Of a stretch of 64,000 bases of DNA, positions 1 to 8,638 are shown one piece after another; the first letter of the stretch is position 1, and each line of letters begins with the position of its first letter. The DNA is from Anaerolineae bacterium. Its GTDB lineage: Bacteria > Chloroflexota > Anaerolineae > Aggregatilineales > Phototrophicaceae. The DNA is taken from assembly GCA_022823165.1 (NCBI GenBank), contig JAJDXR010000058.1, positions 38,936-102,935 on the forward strand, written 5' to 3'. The position numbers were made by a program, and so were the translations under genes. The notes beneath the pieces were generated by a model. The model had not been told where the DNA came from. It ran no database searches and saw only the letters and a program-made list of their open reading frames with translations.

Positions 1-50
1 CGGCCGGTGGTGAAATCAACTTCGGTTTTGGAAGGTTGGAGCAGATCCAT
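1..50 (-). CDS. N-terminus of a protein running off the window
   Basis: On the minus strand an ATG at position 50 opens a frame (MDLLQPSKTEVDFTTG) that stays open to the window edge. A purine-rich stretch (GAAAGGCAGG) precedes it. Sixteen residues are too few to identify a family. It would be co-directional with the shikimate-dehydrogenase-like gene, whose end lies about 80 bp upstream, so it may be the next gene of that transcript. It could also be a chance open frame. Confidence 0.35.
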   Translation of the reverse strand, partial: MDLLQPSKTEVDFTTG

Positions 51-91
51 AGGTCATCCTGCCTTTCGGGCTGATGTTACTTGTTACACTT

Positions 92-127
92 TACCACCGA
101 GTACACCGAGGTAAATGAGGACACAGA
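92..127. repeat. Short CACCGAG/CACAGAG repeat fragment
   Basis: This stretch reads CCACCGAGTACACCGAGG followed by GAGGACACAGAG. It is a short form of one end of the roughly 180-bp repeat found complete at 4345-4522 and, inverted, at 16943-17112. Another piece lies at 1109-1127. Confidence 0.6.
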
Positions 128-132
128 GTTTA

Positions 133-1065
133 TTATCGGTTCCGGATTTCGGCAGCCGCTTTGCTGAGCAGGTCAAAGGTCTCGCTGTCCAGCGAGACGT
201 CGAAGACTTCGGCGATGACCTCGGTCCAACCGTGCAGGAAATACTTCCAGCCATCCTCGACGCTCAGATTGAGCGCATCAGCCTGCGAGGCAGCCGCCCG
301 CATAAAATCGCGCGCGCCGCGGTAATTCAACTCCCAGACCAGACCATCCTGCGGAAACTGCGCTTCGGGCGTCAGCGGCGAGCCGGGCTGGTCTTTGCCC
401 AAGCCGGTGGCGTTGATGACCAGCGAACCGGGCGGCAGCAAGCTCAGCAGCCGGTCGTTATCGGCCGCGCTCTCGCTGAGATGGTACTCAAATTGCAGCC
501 CTGTATCCAGCCGCTGATGAATCCGCCGGATTGACTCCAGCCTATCGGGCGCGATGTCGGTCAGCGCAAAGCGGCGCGGCCTGTCCTCAGCGGCGGTGGA
601 CGCAGCCGCCATACAGACGCTGATGGCGACGGCCGCCCCGCCCGCGCCCAGGCAGAGCGCATCACGCGCTCCATCAGCCCAGTGCCTGCGCGGCACAAAA
701 TGAGCGAGCGCCCGCGCCGACGAAATGGGGTCTTTGGCGAAACCCAGCAGCTTGCCCGCCCGCTTGATGATGCAGGAGACTTCATCGCAGATGGCCGCGT
801 AGCCATCCAGTTCGTCAAGCATATCGCGGCAAGCATCCAGCATGTCAATCTTGTGCGCGGTGATCAGCGCGCCCACAACGGTCGGGTCGGCAATGATGTC
901 CCGCAAGACTCGGCGGTAGCGCTGCGGCGGCGCGCGCAGGGGCAGGTCGACGCCGACGATCTCACAATTCAGCCCAAGGATGTCTGACCAGGCGGGGAAA
1001 ATCCGCATGATGGACGATCCGCCGGTGGAGACGCCGATGAAGACGAGCTTGGTCTTGGAAGGCAA
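133..1065 (-). CDS. Shikimate dehydrogenase-like protein
   Basis: The 310-residue protein has the two-domain layout of the AroE/quinate dehydrogenase family. An N-terminal substrate half contains GALITAHKIDM, where K72 sits at the place of the catalytic Lys of the NVTxPxK motif. A C-terminal Rossmann half has a glycine-rich GAGGAAVA segment and VINATGLG, the counterpart of VNAT-LG. The canonical Asn-Thr of the active-site motif is changed to Leu-Ile-Thr-Ala, so the substrate may not be shikimate; family members act on quinate, aminoshikimate and related polyols. The start is a TTG preceded by GGAGAAGCGAG. No other aromatic-pathway gene is nearby, and the next gene upstream is a sugar kinase, so a catabolic role is plausible. 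Confidence 0.7.
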   Translation of the reverse strand: MPSKTKLVFIGVSTGGSSIMRIFPAWSDILGLNCEIVGVDLPLRAPPQRYRRVLRDIIADPTVVGALITAHKIDMLDACRDMLDELDGYAAICDEVSCIIKRAGKLLGFAKDPISSARALAHFVPRRHWADGARDALCLGAGGAAVAISVCMAAASTAAEDRPRRFALTDIAPDRLESIRRIHQRLDTGLQFEYHLSESAADNDRLLSLLPPGSLVINATGLGKDQPGSPLTPEAQFPQDGLVWELNYRGARDFMRAAASQADALNLSVEDGWKYFLHGWTEVIAEVFDVSLDSETFDLLSKAAAEIRNR

Positions 1066-1108
1066 GGGAACTCGCTTCTCCAGGTATTACGGATGTGATG
1101 CTGTCATT

Positions 1109-1172
1109 ACCACCGAGTACACCGAGTTAGATGAATGGTGGCGCAGAAGGGCGAGCCAAGGCTCGCCCCTAC
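1109..1172. repeat. CACCGAG fragment followed by a palindromic repeat
   Basis: The gap between the shikimate-dehydrogenase-like gene and the sugar kinase holds ACCACCGAGTACACCGAG, then a perfect palindrome GGGCGAGCC-AA-GGCTCGCCC (1149-1168) followed by CTAC. The palindrome recurs at 24127-24146, and a related GGGTCAGCC form occurs at 7424-7444 and 22263-22283. In RNA it would fold into a 9-bp hairpin. There is no U tract, so it is not a canonical terminator. Confidence 0.6.
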
Positions 1173-1215
1173 AGATTTCACTTGTTTTGCGTCTATTTGT
1201 AACCTCACCATTCTC

Positions 1216-2742
1216 TCAAAGCGCGGCGATGTCAGCGTAAACGGGCTCCAGCGCCGCGTACAGCTTCTCGAAGACCGGCATCATGCGCTGGTAGACCGCT
1301 TGCGCGGCTGGATCGGGCGCGACCGTTGCGGCGACCGCGTTCATCTGGTGAATTAAATCGAAGCCAGGGTAGAGACCGACGCCGACCCCGCCCACCAGGG
1401 CCGCGCCCATGGACGTGGCTTCTTCCAGGATAGCCAGCCGCTGCACCGGCATGCCGTAAATGTCGGCCATGATCTGATTCCAGATGCGCCCGCTGGCGCC
1501 GCCACCGATGAGACGCATACTAGAAATGGCTGTGCCTTGGGCGCGAAAGGCGTCCAGGATCACGCGCAGGTTCATGGTCACCCCTTCCAGCACGGCGCGG
1601 TAAAGGTGCGCGCGACTATGGCGGATGGTCAGTCCGACGAAAGCGCCGCGCGCCAGCGGATTCCAGCGCGGGCTGCGCTCGCCCAGCAGATAAGGCAGGA
1701 AAAACAGCCCTTCGGCGCCGGGCGCGACTTGCTCGATTTCCAAATTGATGAGCTCGTAAGGACTGATGCCCAGTTTTTCGGCGGTTTCTTTCTCAAAGAG
1801 CGACAATTGATCGCGCGTCCACTGGTAAGAAGCGCCCGCGGCCTGCATGGCGCCGGTGGGCATGAACATGTCGGGAATGACGTGGCCGAAAGTGAAGGTG
1901 CGGTAGTCGGGATCGTAGATTGGCTCGGGAGTGGACAGCGCGATCCATGAGGACGAGCCGACATAATTGTAAGCCGTGCCGGCCGTGATCACGCCCGCGC
2001 CGGCCGCCGCGCAAGCCCCGTCACCGCCGCCGATGACCACGGGTGTGCCCGCGGCCACGCCCACCTCGTCAGCCACGCTTGACTGCACCTCGCCGACCAC
2101 CTCGGTCGAAAGCCGCACCTGCGGCAGCTTGTCAGCCGGCAGGTCCACAGCGTCGAGAATCTTGCCCGACCACGCGCCCGCTTCCAAGTCATACAAATTC
2201 ATACTGGAAGCATCGGACGGGTCGGTGACGAAGGCGCCGGTCAAGCGGGCGACGATGCAATCCTTGGCGTGGACGAACTTGAAGGTGTCGCGGAAAATGT
2301 CGGGCTGGTTATCGCGAATCCATAGAATCTTCGCCAGCGAATACGAGGCGCTGAGGCGATGCCCGGTGCTGCGGTACATCTCTTCGAAAGACAGCCGCTC
2401 GCTAATCCAGCGTTCTTGAGCGAGCGCGCGTTGATCCGCCCAGATGATAGCCTTGCGCAGGGGCCGCGCATTCTGATCCAAGGGCGCCGCCCCCATCATC
2501 TGCCCGCTGAAAGTAATGCAGGCGATATCATCGCGGGCGACGCCGGTCTCGCTCAGCAAACGCCTGGTCGACAGGCATACGGCTTCCCACCAATCGTCCG
2601 GGTTCTGCTCGGCCCAGCCAGTGTGAGCGTACTCGGTGTCATAGGCTTGAAAGGACGCGCCAACCAGCGCCCCCTCGCGGTCGTAGAGTGTGGCTTTGTT
2701 GCCGGTGGTGCCGAGGTCATGCGCGATGATGGTGTTGGGCAT
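1216..2742 (-). CDS. xylB: FGGY-family carbohydrate kinase, xylulokinase-like
   Basis: The 508-residue protein matches the xylulokinase branch of the FGGY sugar kinases, which phosphorylate a ketose or polyol with ATP in the cytoplasm. The N-terminal phosphate-binding motif is HDLGTTGNK (residues 8-16). TFSGQMMG follows near residue 82, GGGDGACAAAGAGV sits mid-protein, and the C-terminal nucleotide site reads GGGASGRIWNQIMADIYGMPV. Length is normal for the family (about 490-510). The ATG start is well placed ahead of the DLGTT motif. The exact sugar cannot be read from sequence; xylulose, ribulose or a sugar alcohol are possible. It is probably fed by one of the sugar importers in the window. 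Confidence 0.85.
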   Translation of the reverse strand: MPNTIIAHDLGTTGNKATLYDREGALVGASFQAYDTEYAHTGWAEQNPDDWWEAVCLSTRRLLSETGVARDDIACITFSGQMMGAAPLDQNARPLRKAIIWADQRALAQERWISERLSFEEMYRSTGHRLSASYSLAKILWIRDNQPDIFRDTFKFVHAKDCIVARLTGAFVTDPSDASSMNLYDLEAGAWSGKILDAVDLPADKLPQVRLSTEVVGEVQSSVADEVGVAAGTPVVIGGGDGACAAAGAGVITAGTAYNYVGSSSWIALSTPEPIYDPDYRTFTFGHVIPDMFMPTGAMQAAGASYQWTRDQLSLFEKETAEKLGISPYELINLEIEQVAPGAEGLFFLPYLLGERSPRWNPLARGAFVGLTIRHSRAHLYRAVLEGVTMNLRVILDAFRAQGTAISSMRLIGGGASGRIWNQIMADIYGMPVQRLAILEEATSMGAALVGGVGVGLYPGFDLIHQMNAVAATVAPDPAAQAVYQRMMPVFEKLYAALEPVYADIAAL

Positions 2743-2851
2743 CTCTGGCTGGTCCTGGCCGCGTTTTCATTCCGTCAATGCGCTCCGAATAGCATAGTGA
2801 AGCCGCCCGGATATTACAAGCATAGCTGGTCAATGCGGTCCCCGCGGACTT

Positions 2852-2982
2852 CGGGAGTGGAGAACATCGCGGATATAACTCTCAATGCGAAAACGTCACA
2901 GGTTTTTTTCACCACGGAGAACACTGAGGGCGCCGAGTTTTCTTGTTTGCCCGGCGCAGTCTATCTTAACCGCCTATTCACC
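2852..2982 (+). repeat. Dispersed intergenic repeat C, copy 1
   Basis: This segment is clearly homologous to 49637-49748. Both begin CGGGAGT-G-GAACA-CGCGGATAT, share ACGTCAC-GGTTTTTT, then GAGTTTTCTTGT, and end CGGCGCAGTCTATC-TAACCGCC-TATTCACC. Copy 1 has about 20 extra bases in the middle (CACGGAGAACACTGAGGGCG). It fills most of the 320-bp gap between the sugar kinase and moeA; no gene is visible there. It may be a non-autonomous mobile element. Confidence 0.75.
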
Positions 2983-3063
2983 ATTCCCCACAGTCTGGCT
3001 GTCTCTGTGTCTCTGCGCCTCTGTGGTAAAATCCCTTGAATCGAGTGCGCGCGTTCATAAACT

Positions 3064-4302
3064 ATGCCCTCTCCCGAATTCTTCCAGGTCACGCCCGTCA
3101 GCGACGCGCTGCGGCGGCTTGAGGCGCATTGGCGGCCCGATCCGCCAGCCGAAACGATCGCGACCGCCGACGCTCTGGCCCGTATCCTGGCGTCCGATAT
3201 CGCTTCGCCGGAACAAATCCCGGCTTTTCGCAAGAGCACAGTCGACGGCTACGCCCTGCGCGCCAGCGACACTTTCGGCGCCAGCCAGTCGTTGCCGGCC
3301 TTTCTGACAGTGTGCGGCGAGCTGCCGATGGGCGAAGCGCCGGCGCTGGACCTGGGCGCGGGCGAAGCGCTGCTGATCCACACCGGCGGCATGCTGCCGG
3401 CGAGCGCGGATGCTGTCATTATGATCGAGCACACGCAAGCGGCGGACGCGCATGAAATTGAAGTGCTGCGGGCGGTGGCCCCGGGCGAAAATGTGATTCA
3501 AGCCGGCGAAGACATAGGCGCGGGCAAAACGCTGCTGCCCGGTCGCCAGCGGCTGCGCCCCCAGGATATCGGCGGATTGTTGGCGGTCGGCGTCGCTTCT
3601 GTCACCGTGCTGCGGCGGCCGCGCATCGGCATCTTGAGCTGCGGCGATGAATTGCTGCCGCCGGCTGCCGAATCGCCACCGCCCGGTAAAGTGCGCGATA
3701 TCAACGCCTACACGTTAAGCGCGCTGGCGCAGAAGCTGGGCGCGGCTCCACTTCGCCTGGGCATCGCTTCCGATGACTTCGCCGATTATCAGCGGCGGGC
3801 CCGGGATGGATTCGCCGCTTGCGATATCCTGCTGCTCAGCGCCGGCAGCTCGGTCTCGGCGCGCGATTACACCCGCGATGTCATCGCCGGGCTGGGGCAG
3901 CCGGGCGTCCTGCAGCATGGCCTGGCCACCAAACCGGGCAAGCCGACCATCCTGGCGCTTTGCGACAACAGGCCCGTCATCGGCCTGCCGGGCAATCCGG
4001 TCTCGGCGCTGCTGGTGGCGCGCCAGCTTTTGCCCCATCTAGTCGCGCGTTACGGCGGGCAGGCGCTCGCCGCGCCGCGCCGCGTCAGCGCGCGCTTGAG
4101 CCAGCGGGTGGCGTCCGTGACCGGGCGCGAAGACTGGCTGCCCGTGCGTCTCAGCGAGGTTGATGGGCAGTTGCGGGCGCAGCCGATTTTTGGCAAGTCA
4201 AACTTGATTTTCACGCTGGTAGCGGCCGATGGTTTGCTGCGCGTCCCGCTGAATACCGGCGGCTACGATGCCGGCAGCCTGGTTGATATCGAGATGTTTT
4301 GA
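3064..4302 (+). CDS. moeA: Molybdopterin molybdenumtransferase MoeA
   Basis: The enzyme inserts molybdate into adenylylated molybdopterin in the last step of molybdenum cofactor synthesis. The 412-residue protein has the MoeA layout: the STVDGYAL motif near residue 60, PASADAVIMIEHT near residue 117, then the MPT-binding-like domain with SAGSSVSARDYT and the GLPGNPVSALL loop, and a C-terminal beta-barrel domain. Length fits the family (about 400). A second MoeA with an extra domain follows on the same strand about 300 bp downstream. Tandem MoeA pairs in prokaryotes are often split between Mo and W or between insertion and regulation; which applies here is unknown. Confidence 0.93.
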   Translation: MPSPEFFQVTPVSDALRRLEAHWRPDPPAETIATADALARILASDIASPEQIPAFRKSTVDGYALRASDTFGASQSLPAFLTVCGELPMGEAPALDLGAGEALLIHTGGMLPASADAVIMIEHTQAADAHEIEVLRAVAPGENVIQAGEDIGAGKTLLPGRQRLRPQDIGGLLAVGVASVTVLRRPRIGILSCGDELLPPAAESPPPGKVRDINAYTLSALAQKLGAAPLRLGIASDDFADYQRRARDGFAACDILLLSAGSSVSARDYTRDVIAGLGQPGVLQHGLATKPGKPTILALCDNRPVIGLPGNPVSALLVARQLLPHLVARYGGQALAAPRRVSARLSQRVASVTGREDWLPVRLSEVDGQLRAQPIFGKSNLIFTLVAADGLLRVPLNTGGYDAGSLVDIEMF

Positions 4303-4344
4303 ATGCTGTTGCGGTATGGGCTTGAGGAGAGCTTGTCGCCTCTT

Positions 4345-4522
4345 TTGCCACCGGGTTCACCGAGTAGTTTTGAGGACACAGAGGTTTCCATATCGTTTCG
4401 ACGCTCTCGCAGATATTGCCGTCATCTCTACTAATTGAAATCTGTCTCTGCCATAAAGATAGTAAAATGTTTTACTCGGTGGCCTCTTTTTTACTCTGCG
4501 TACTCGGTGGCTAATCTTTTGC
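4345..4522 (+). repeat. Dispersed repeat A, complete copy
   Basis: An element of about 180 bp starts TTGCCACCGGGTTCACCGAG, continues with GAGGACACAGAGGTTT, and ends TTTTACTCGGTGGCC, CTCTGCGTACTCGGTGGCTA. The reverse complement of 16943-17112 aligns along its whole length, including the less conserved centre. Partial relatives lie at 92-127, 20171-20219 and 31911-32000. It occupies the gap between the two moeA genes; I see no gene in it. Confidence 0.8.
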
Positions 4523-4597
4523 AAGATACTTGATGTTGCTGAGGCGGATTTTCGAGTTTCATATGTGTCTGAGCTAAGGCTGATTTGAGAATCGCTG

Positions 4598-6511
4598 ATG
4601 ACAAAGCGCAAGATCTATCTGGAAGACATCCCGCTGGACGAGGCGCGGGCCAAGCTGCAAGCGGCGCTGCTGGGCGCCGAACGCGCCGGTCCGCTGGAAG
4701 GGGAACTTGTGCCCCTGGCCGATGCGCTGGGGCGGGTGACCGCCGAGCCGCTGCGCGTGCGCCGCTCGTCGCCGCATTTCCACTGCGCGGCCATGGATGG
4801 CTACGCGGTAGACGCGGCCGCCACTGTTTCCGCGCGAGAAACTCAGGCGCTGGCTCTGCGCCTGGGTCAAGACGCCTACCCGGTCAATACCGGCGACGCC
4901 CTGCCCGAGGGCTGCAACGCCGTCATCATGATCGAGAATGTCAACGAAGCTGACGAGGAGACGCTACTCATCTACGCTGCCGTCGCGCCCTGGCAGCATG
5001 TGCGGCTGATGGGCGAGGACATGGTCACTACGGAAACCGTCTTGCAAGTGAACCATCAACTGCGCCCGGTCGATTTGGGCGCGCTGGCCGGCTGCGGGCA
5101 TCAGCGCGTTTTGGCGCGGCGGCGGCCACGGGTGGTCATCATCCCCACAGGCAGCGAGCTCGTCCCCTTTGAGCAGGAGCCGGGGCGCGGGCAGCTGACC
5201 GAATACAACAGTCTCATCTTGTCCGCTCAGATTCGCGAAGCCGGCGGCGAGACGCAGGTGACGGACATCGTCGGCGATGATGCCGAGCGCTTGCGTGAGG
5301 CGTTGGCTGACGCTTTGACGCAAGAGCCCGAGTTGATTCTGGTGCTGTCTGGGTCCTCAGCCGGCGCGCATGATTACACGGCGGCCGCCATCAAATCCAT
5401 GGGAGAGGTGCTGGTGCATGGCATCGCCGTGCGGCCCGGGCATCCCGTCATCATCGGCATGGCGGCTACGCCCGTCATCGGCGTACCCGGCTATCCGGTC
5501 AGCGCGGCCCTCACCGGCGAGCTGCTGGCCCTGCCGCTGATCCGCGCCTGGCTGGGCTTGACGCCTGATGAACCGGCCACAATCGCAGCGGTCTCGACGC
5601 GCAAGATCGCCTCGCCCATCGGCGATGATGATTTTGTGCGCGTGGCGTTGGCGCAGATCGACGGGCGCATACAAGCGACGCCGCTGCAGCGGGGCGCGGG
5701 TGTGATTACCTCGCTGGTCCGCGCTGATGGCCTGGCGCATATCCCGCGCTTTCACGAAGGCGTCGACCGCGGCGGAAAACTCAGCGTCTCGCTCTATCAG
5801 CCTTTATCCGCTATAGAGCGGACGTTAATGATCATGGGCAGCCACGATCCCATGCTCGACTTATTGGCGACGCGCCTGCGCCTGCGCTCGGCGGCGGCGA
5901 GGCTGGTCTCGGTCAATGTCGGCTCCATCGGCGGCCTGGTGGCGCTGCGGCGGGGGGAGGCGCATGTGGCCGGCTGCCACCTCTTTGATCCTGAATCCGC
6001 CAGCTACAACGCGCCCTACCTGGAGCGCTACCTGCGCGATGAGCCGGTTGCGCTGGTGACCTTCGCTCAGCGCGAACAGGGGCTGATTTTGCCCGCCGGC
6101 AATCCGCTGGACATCAAGGGCATCGCCGACCTGCGCCGCGCGCGTTACATCAATCGGCAGCGGGGCGCCGGCACACGCGTCTTGTTCGACTATCTCTTGC
6201 AGCAGCGCGATATCGCGCCAGCCGAAATCCCCGGCTACGCCCACGAGGAGGTGACGCACCTGGCCGTCGCCGCGGCGGTGGCCGATGGCATCGGAGATTG
6301 CGGCATGGGCTTGCGCAGCGCGGCCGAAGCCATGGGTCTCGACTTCATCGGGCTGACCTGGGAACGCTTCGACCTGGCCATTCCACGGCGGCATTTGGAG
6401 ACTGCGCCAGTGCAGGCGCTATTGGAAACGCTGAACGACGCGGACTTCAAACGCGAACTGGGCGCGCAAAGCGGCTACCGCAGTGATCAGACCGGCCAGG
6501 TGGTGACATAA
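4598..6511 (+). CDS. moeA: MoeA fused to a periplasmic-binding-protein-like domain
   Basis: Residues 1 to about 405 form a second MoeA, with HCAAMDGYAV near residue 65, GCNAVIMIENV, SGSSAGAHDYTAA and GVPGYPVSAAL. From about residue 410 a second domain begins (MIMGSHDPMLDLLATRL) and runs to the end, with GSIGGLVALRRGEAHVAGCHL and NRQRGAGTRVLFDYLL. These are hallmarks of the LysR/ModE-type molybdate-binding-like domain (COG1910, PBP-like). There is no signal peptide, so this domain is cytoplasmic and may sense molybdate, tungstate or a cofactor intermediate. This fusion is known in archaea and some bacteria. The start ATG follows TGAGAATCGCTG without a strong ribosome site. Confidence 0.9.
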   Translation: MTKRKIYLEDIPLDEARAKLQAALLGAERAGPLEGELVPLADALGRVTAEPLRVRRSSPHFHCAAMDGYAVDAAATVSARETQALALRLGQDAYPVNTGDALPEGCNAVIMIENVNEADEETLLIYAAVAPWQHVRLMGEDMVTTETVLQVNHQLRPVDLGALAGCGHQRVLARRRPRVVIIPTGSELVPFEQEPGRGQLTEYNSLILSAQIREAGGETQVTDIVGDDAERLREALADALTQEPELILVLSGSSAGAHDYTAAAIKSMGEVLVHGIAVRPGHPVIIGMAATPVIGVPGYPVSAALTGELLALPLIRAWLGLTPDEPATIAAVSTRKIASPIGDDDFVRVALAQIDGRIQATPLQRGAGVITSLVRADGLAHIPRFHEGVDRGGKLSVSLYQPLSAIERTLMIMGSHDPMLDLLATRLRLRSAAARLVSVNVGSIGGLVALRRGEAHVAGCHLFDPESASYNAPYLERYLRDEPVALVTFAQREQGLILPAGNPLDIKGIADLRRARYINRQRGAGTRVLFDYLLQQRDIAPAEIPGYAHEEVTHLAVAAAVADGIGDCGMGLRSAAEAMGLDFIGLTWERFDLAIPRRHLETAPVQALLETLNDADFKRELGAQSGYRSDQTGQVVT

Positions 6512-6545
6512 TTTATCGCCTGGACCGCGAGCAGAATATCGCCGG

Positions 6546-7343
6546 TTACCTGCTCCAAGCGCTGAAATCGTAATCAAAGTCGACCGACGGCGTACGCAGC
6601 TGCGCGTCCATGCCGCCATCGACGAAGAGACGCGTACCGGTGATATAGGCGGCGTCGTCCGAAGCCAGGAAGGCCACCGCCGCCGCCAGGTCCGCCGGAC
6701 TGCCTTGACGTCCCAGCGGGATAACATCGGCCGGCGGAATCGGCGTATCACCCACGAAGCTGCCGCTGTCGACGCGTGTGCTGCCCGGCACAACCGTATT
6801 GACGCGGATATTCAGCCCAGCCAAGTCCAGCGCCATGACGCGCGTGGCCGCCTCAATGCCGCCCTTGCTGGTGTCGTAGCCGAACATGTGGCGATGCGCG
6901 CGCGAGGCGCCGCCGCTGCTGATGTTGATGATGACGCCGCCCCCACCGCGTTTGGCCATGAGGCGCGCCGCCGTCTGCGAGCAGTAAAACAGGCCGCTGA
7001 GGTTGACGCCCAGCGTGCGCCGCCAGGCCTCGTCGCTGTATTCCAGGAAGTTCTCGATGACACCGGGTTTATGCACAAAGGCGGCGTTGTTGACCAGGAT
7101 ATCGACCGCGCCGAAAGCATCGACCGCAGCTGCGAAAAGCGCCTCGACCGTCGATCGCTGGGTAATATCCGTGCCGATGTAGATGACAGCCTCGCCCAAT
7201 TCCGCAGCCAAGGCTTCGCCGGCGTCATCGTCGATATCGGCGATGACGACATTGGCGCCCTCCGACGCGAGACGGCGGACGCAGCCCGCGCCGATGCCAT
7301 TGGCGCCGCCGGTGATGACGGCTGTTTTACCTTCAAGTCGCAT
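6546..7343 (-). CDS. Short-chain dehydrogenase/reductase
   Basis: A 265-residue SDR oxidoreductase using NAD(P)H. The start at 7343 (MRLEGKTAVITGG) is preferred over an ATG 27 bp further out because AGGAGA lies eight bases upstream. The cofactor motif is TGGANGIG, with NNAAF, then NISSGGAS and YDTSK giving the Ser-Tyr-Lys catalytic set. The Asp in VVIADIDDD after the second strand suggests NAD preference. The C-terminus has the usual YITGTRLFVDGG. It lies just downstream of, and co-directional with, the sarcosine-oxidase/hydantoinase genes. The substrate is not predictable. Confidence 0.88.
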   Translation of the reverse strand: MRLEGKTAVITGGANGIGAGCVRRLASEGANVVIADIDDDAGEALAAELGEAVIYIGTDITQRSTVEALFAAAVDAFGAVDILVNNAAFVHKPGVIENFLEYSDEAWRRTLGVNLSGLFYCSQTAARLMAKRGGGGVIINISSGGASRAHRHMFGYDTSKGGIEAATRVMALDLAGLNIRVNTVVPGSTRVDSGSFVGDTPIPPADVIPLGRQGSPADLAAAVAFLASDDAAYITGTRLFVDGGMDAQLRTPSVDFDYDFSAWSR

Positions 7344-7423
7344 GGGGTGTCTCCTGTAGATTTGTGTCATTTGAGCGGGCGACCCGTTGGGGGCCTACAA
7401 GTTTTCCAAATAAGTAGTTGTGG

Positions 7424-7444
7424 GGGTCAGCCAGCGGCTGACCC
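7424..7444. repeat. GGGTCAGCC palindrome
   Basis: A perfect inverted repeat, GGGTCAGCC-AGC-GGCTGACCC, lies between the SDR gene and the end of the sarcosine-oxidase-like gene. The same repeat is at 22263-22283, and GGGCGAGCC variants are at 1149-1168 and 24127-24146. It would form a 9-bp hairpin on either strand. Confidence 0.6.
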
Positions 7445-7450
7445 GCTGCT

Positions 7451-8638
7451 TTATGCGCTATCGCGCAAGCGCGCCAAGTTAAACGCGGAGATGTCGAATT
7501 CGCAGCCGCCGTCCAGCGCCAGCTGCGCCAGCGTCTGCCCCACTGCCGCCGAATGCTTGAAGCCGTGCCCGGAGCAGGGTGATGCCAGCACCACGCGCTC
7601 GGTCGCCGGATGAAAATCGATCAGAAATTGCTCGTCTCGGGTCAGGGTATACAAGCAGACCTCGGCCTGCAGCGAGCGTTCGCGCAAGCCCTTGAGCCGC
7701 GGCCGCGTCAAGCGCTGGTACATATCGGCTTTCTCGGCGGCGGTCACGACGCGGTCGACCTCATCGGGCTGGGTGCTGGTGTGATACTGCTCGGTCACCA
7801 GCTTGACGCCGTCCATGCCCCCGTCTTCCAGTGGCGGCGCGGGAAAGACTGACCAGAAGTCTTCCAGCGTTTCGCCGATCCAAATGACAAAGGGAAAACG
7901 CGACGGCTCGAATGCGCTGCGGTCCTCCGCTTCAAACCAGTGGATAAGCTGCCGGCAGACGCGGATGCCGCCGCGATGCGTCTCCGGCAGCAGCTCGCCG
8001 ATCCAGGCGCCAGCCGCCAGGATCAGCTTGGCGGCGCGATAGCTGGCGGTTTCGGTTGTGACCGTCACGCCGCTGGCGTCGGCTTCGTAGCCTGTCACTT
8101 TTTCGCCCGTATGAATCGTCGCGCCGGCTTGACGCGCCAGTTCAAGCTGCGTCTCTATGCAGCGCTCCGGCCGCAGTACGCCCGCGTCCGCTTCGTAATA
8201 AGCGCGTTCGTCCGGGCGCGGCCTCAGCAGCGGAAAGCGCCGAATGATCTCGTCCGCGCTGATCACTTCGTGCGGGATGCCGAACTTCTGGGCGATGCGC
8301 GCTGATGTCTCGACAAAGTCGCCCTGAAAATGGAAGGCGGCGGAGGAGTCCGAACCGATGATGAGGCCGCCGCTCTCATGGAAAAGCCTGCGCCCGGTCC
8401 GCGCTTCCAGGTCGCGCCAGATCTCGTTGCTGCGCCGCACAAACGGCATGTAGATCTCGCCTTCGGCGATGGCGCTGCGCGTGATGCGGGTGTCGCCGTG
8501 GCTGGAGCCCAGGCTGTGGGGCGGGTCGAAGCGGTCGATGCCGAGGGCGGTCGCGCCGCGCCTGCTGGCTTGATAGAGGGCGGCCGAGCCCATCGCGCCC
8601 AAGCCGACCACTATTAGATCATAATGCCTCGCTGTCAT
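7451..8638 (-). CDS. Sarcosine oxidase / N-methyltryptophan oxidase-type flavoenzyme
   Basis: The 395-residue protein is a monomeric sarcosine oxidase family member (FAD-dependent amine oxidase, DAO fold). It starts with the dinucleotide-binding strand YDLIVVGLGAMGSAAL, followed by GIDRFDPPHSLGSSHGDTRITR, where family members have SSHGxTRxIR. Near the C-terminus ASPCSGHGFKHSAAVG carries the Cys that covalently binds FAD in MSOX and N-methyltryptophan oxidase. Length is typical (about 390). Its ATG overlaps the stop of hydantoinase B by four bases (ATGA), so the two are translationally coupled. This supports a role in oxidative N-demethylation of a product such as sarcosine. Confidence 0.85.
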   Translation of the reverse strand: MTARHYDLIVVGLGAMGSAALYQASRRGATALGIDRFDPPHSLGSSHGDTRITRSAIAEGEIYMPFVRRSNEIWRDLEARTGRRLFHESGGLIIGSDSSAAFHFQGDFVETSARIAQKFGIPHEVISADEIIRRFPLLRPRPDERAYYEADAGVLRPERCIETQLELARQAGATIHTGEKVTGYEADASGVTVTTETASYRAAKLILAAGAWIGELLPETHRGGIRVCRQLIHWFEAEDRSAFEPSRFPFVIWIGETLEDFWSVFPAPPLEDGGMDGVKLVTEQYHTSTQPDEVDRVVTAAEKADMYQRLTRPRLKGLRERSLQAEVCLYTLTRDEQFLIDFHPATERVVLASPCSGHGFKHSAAVGQTLAQLALDGGCEFDISAFNLARLRDSA

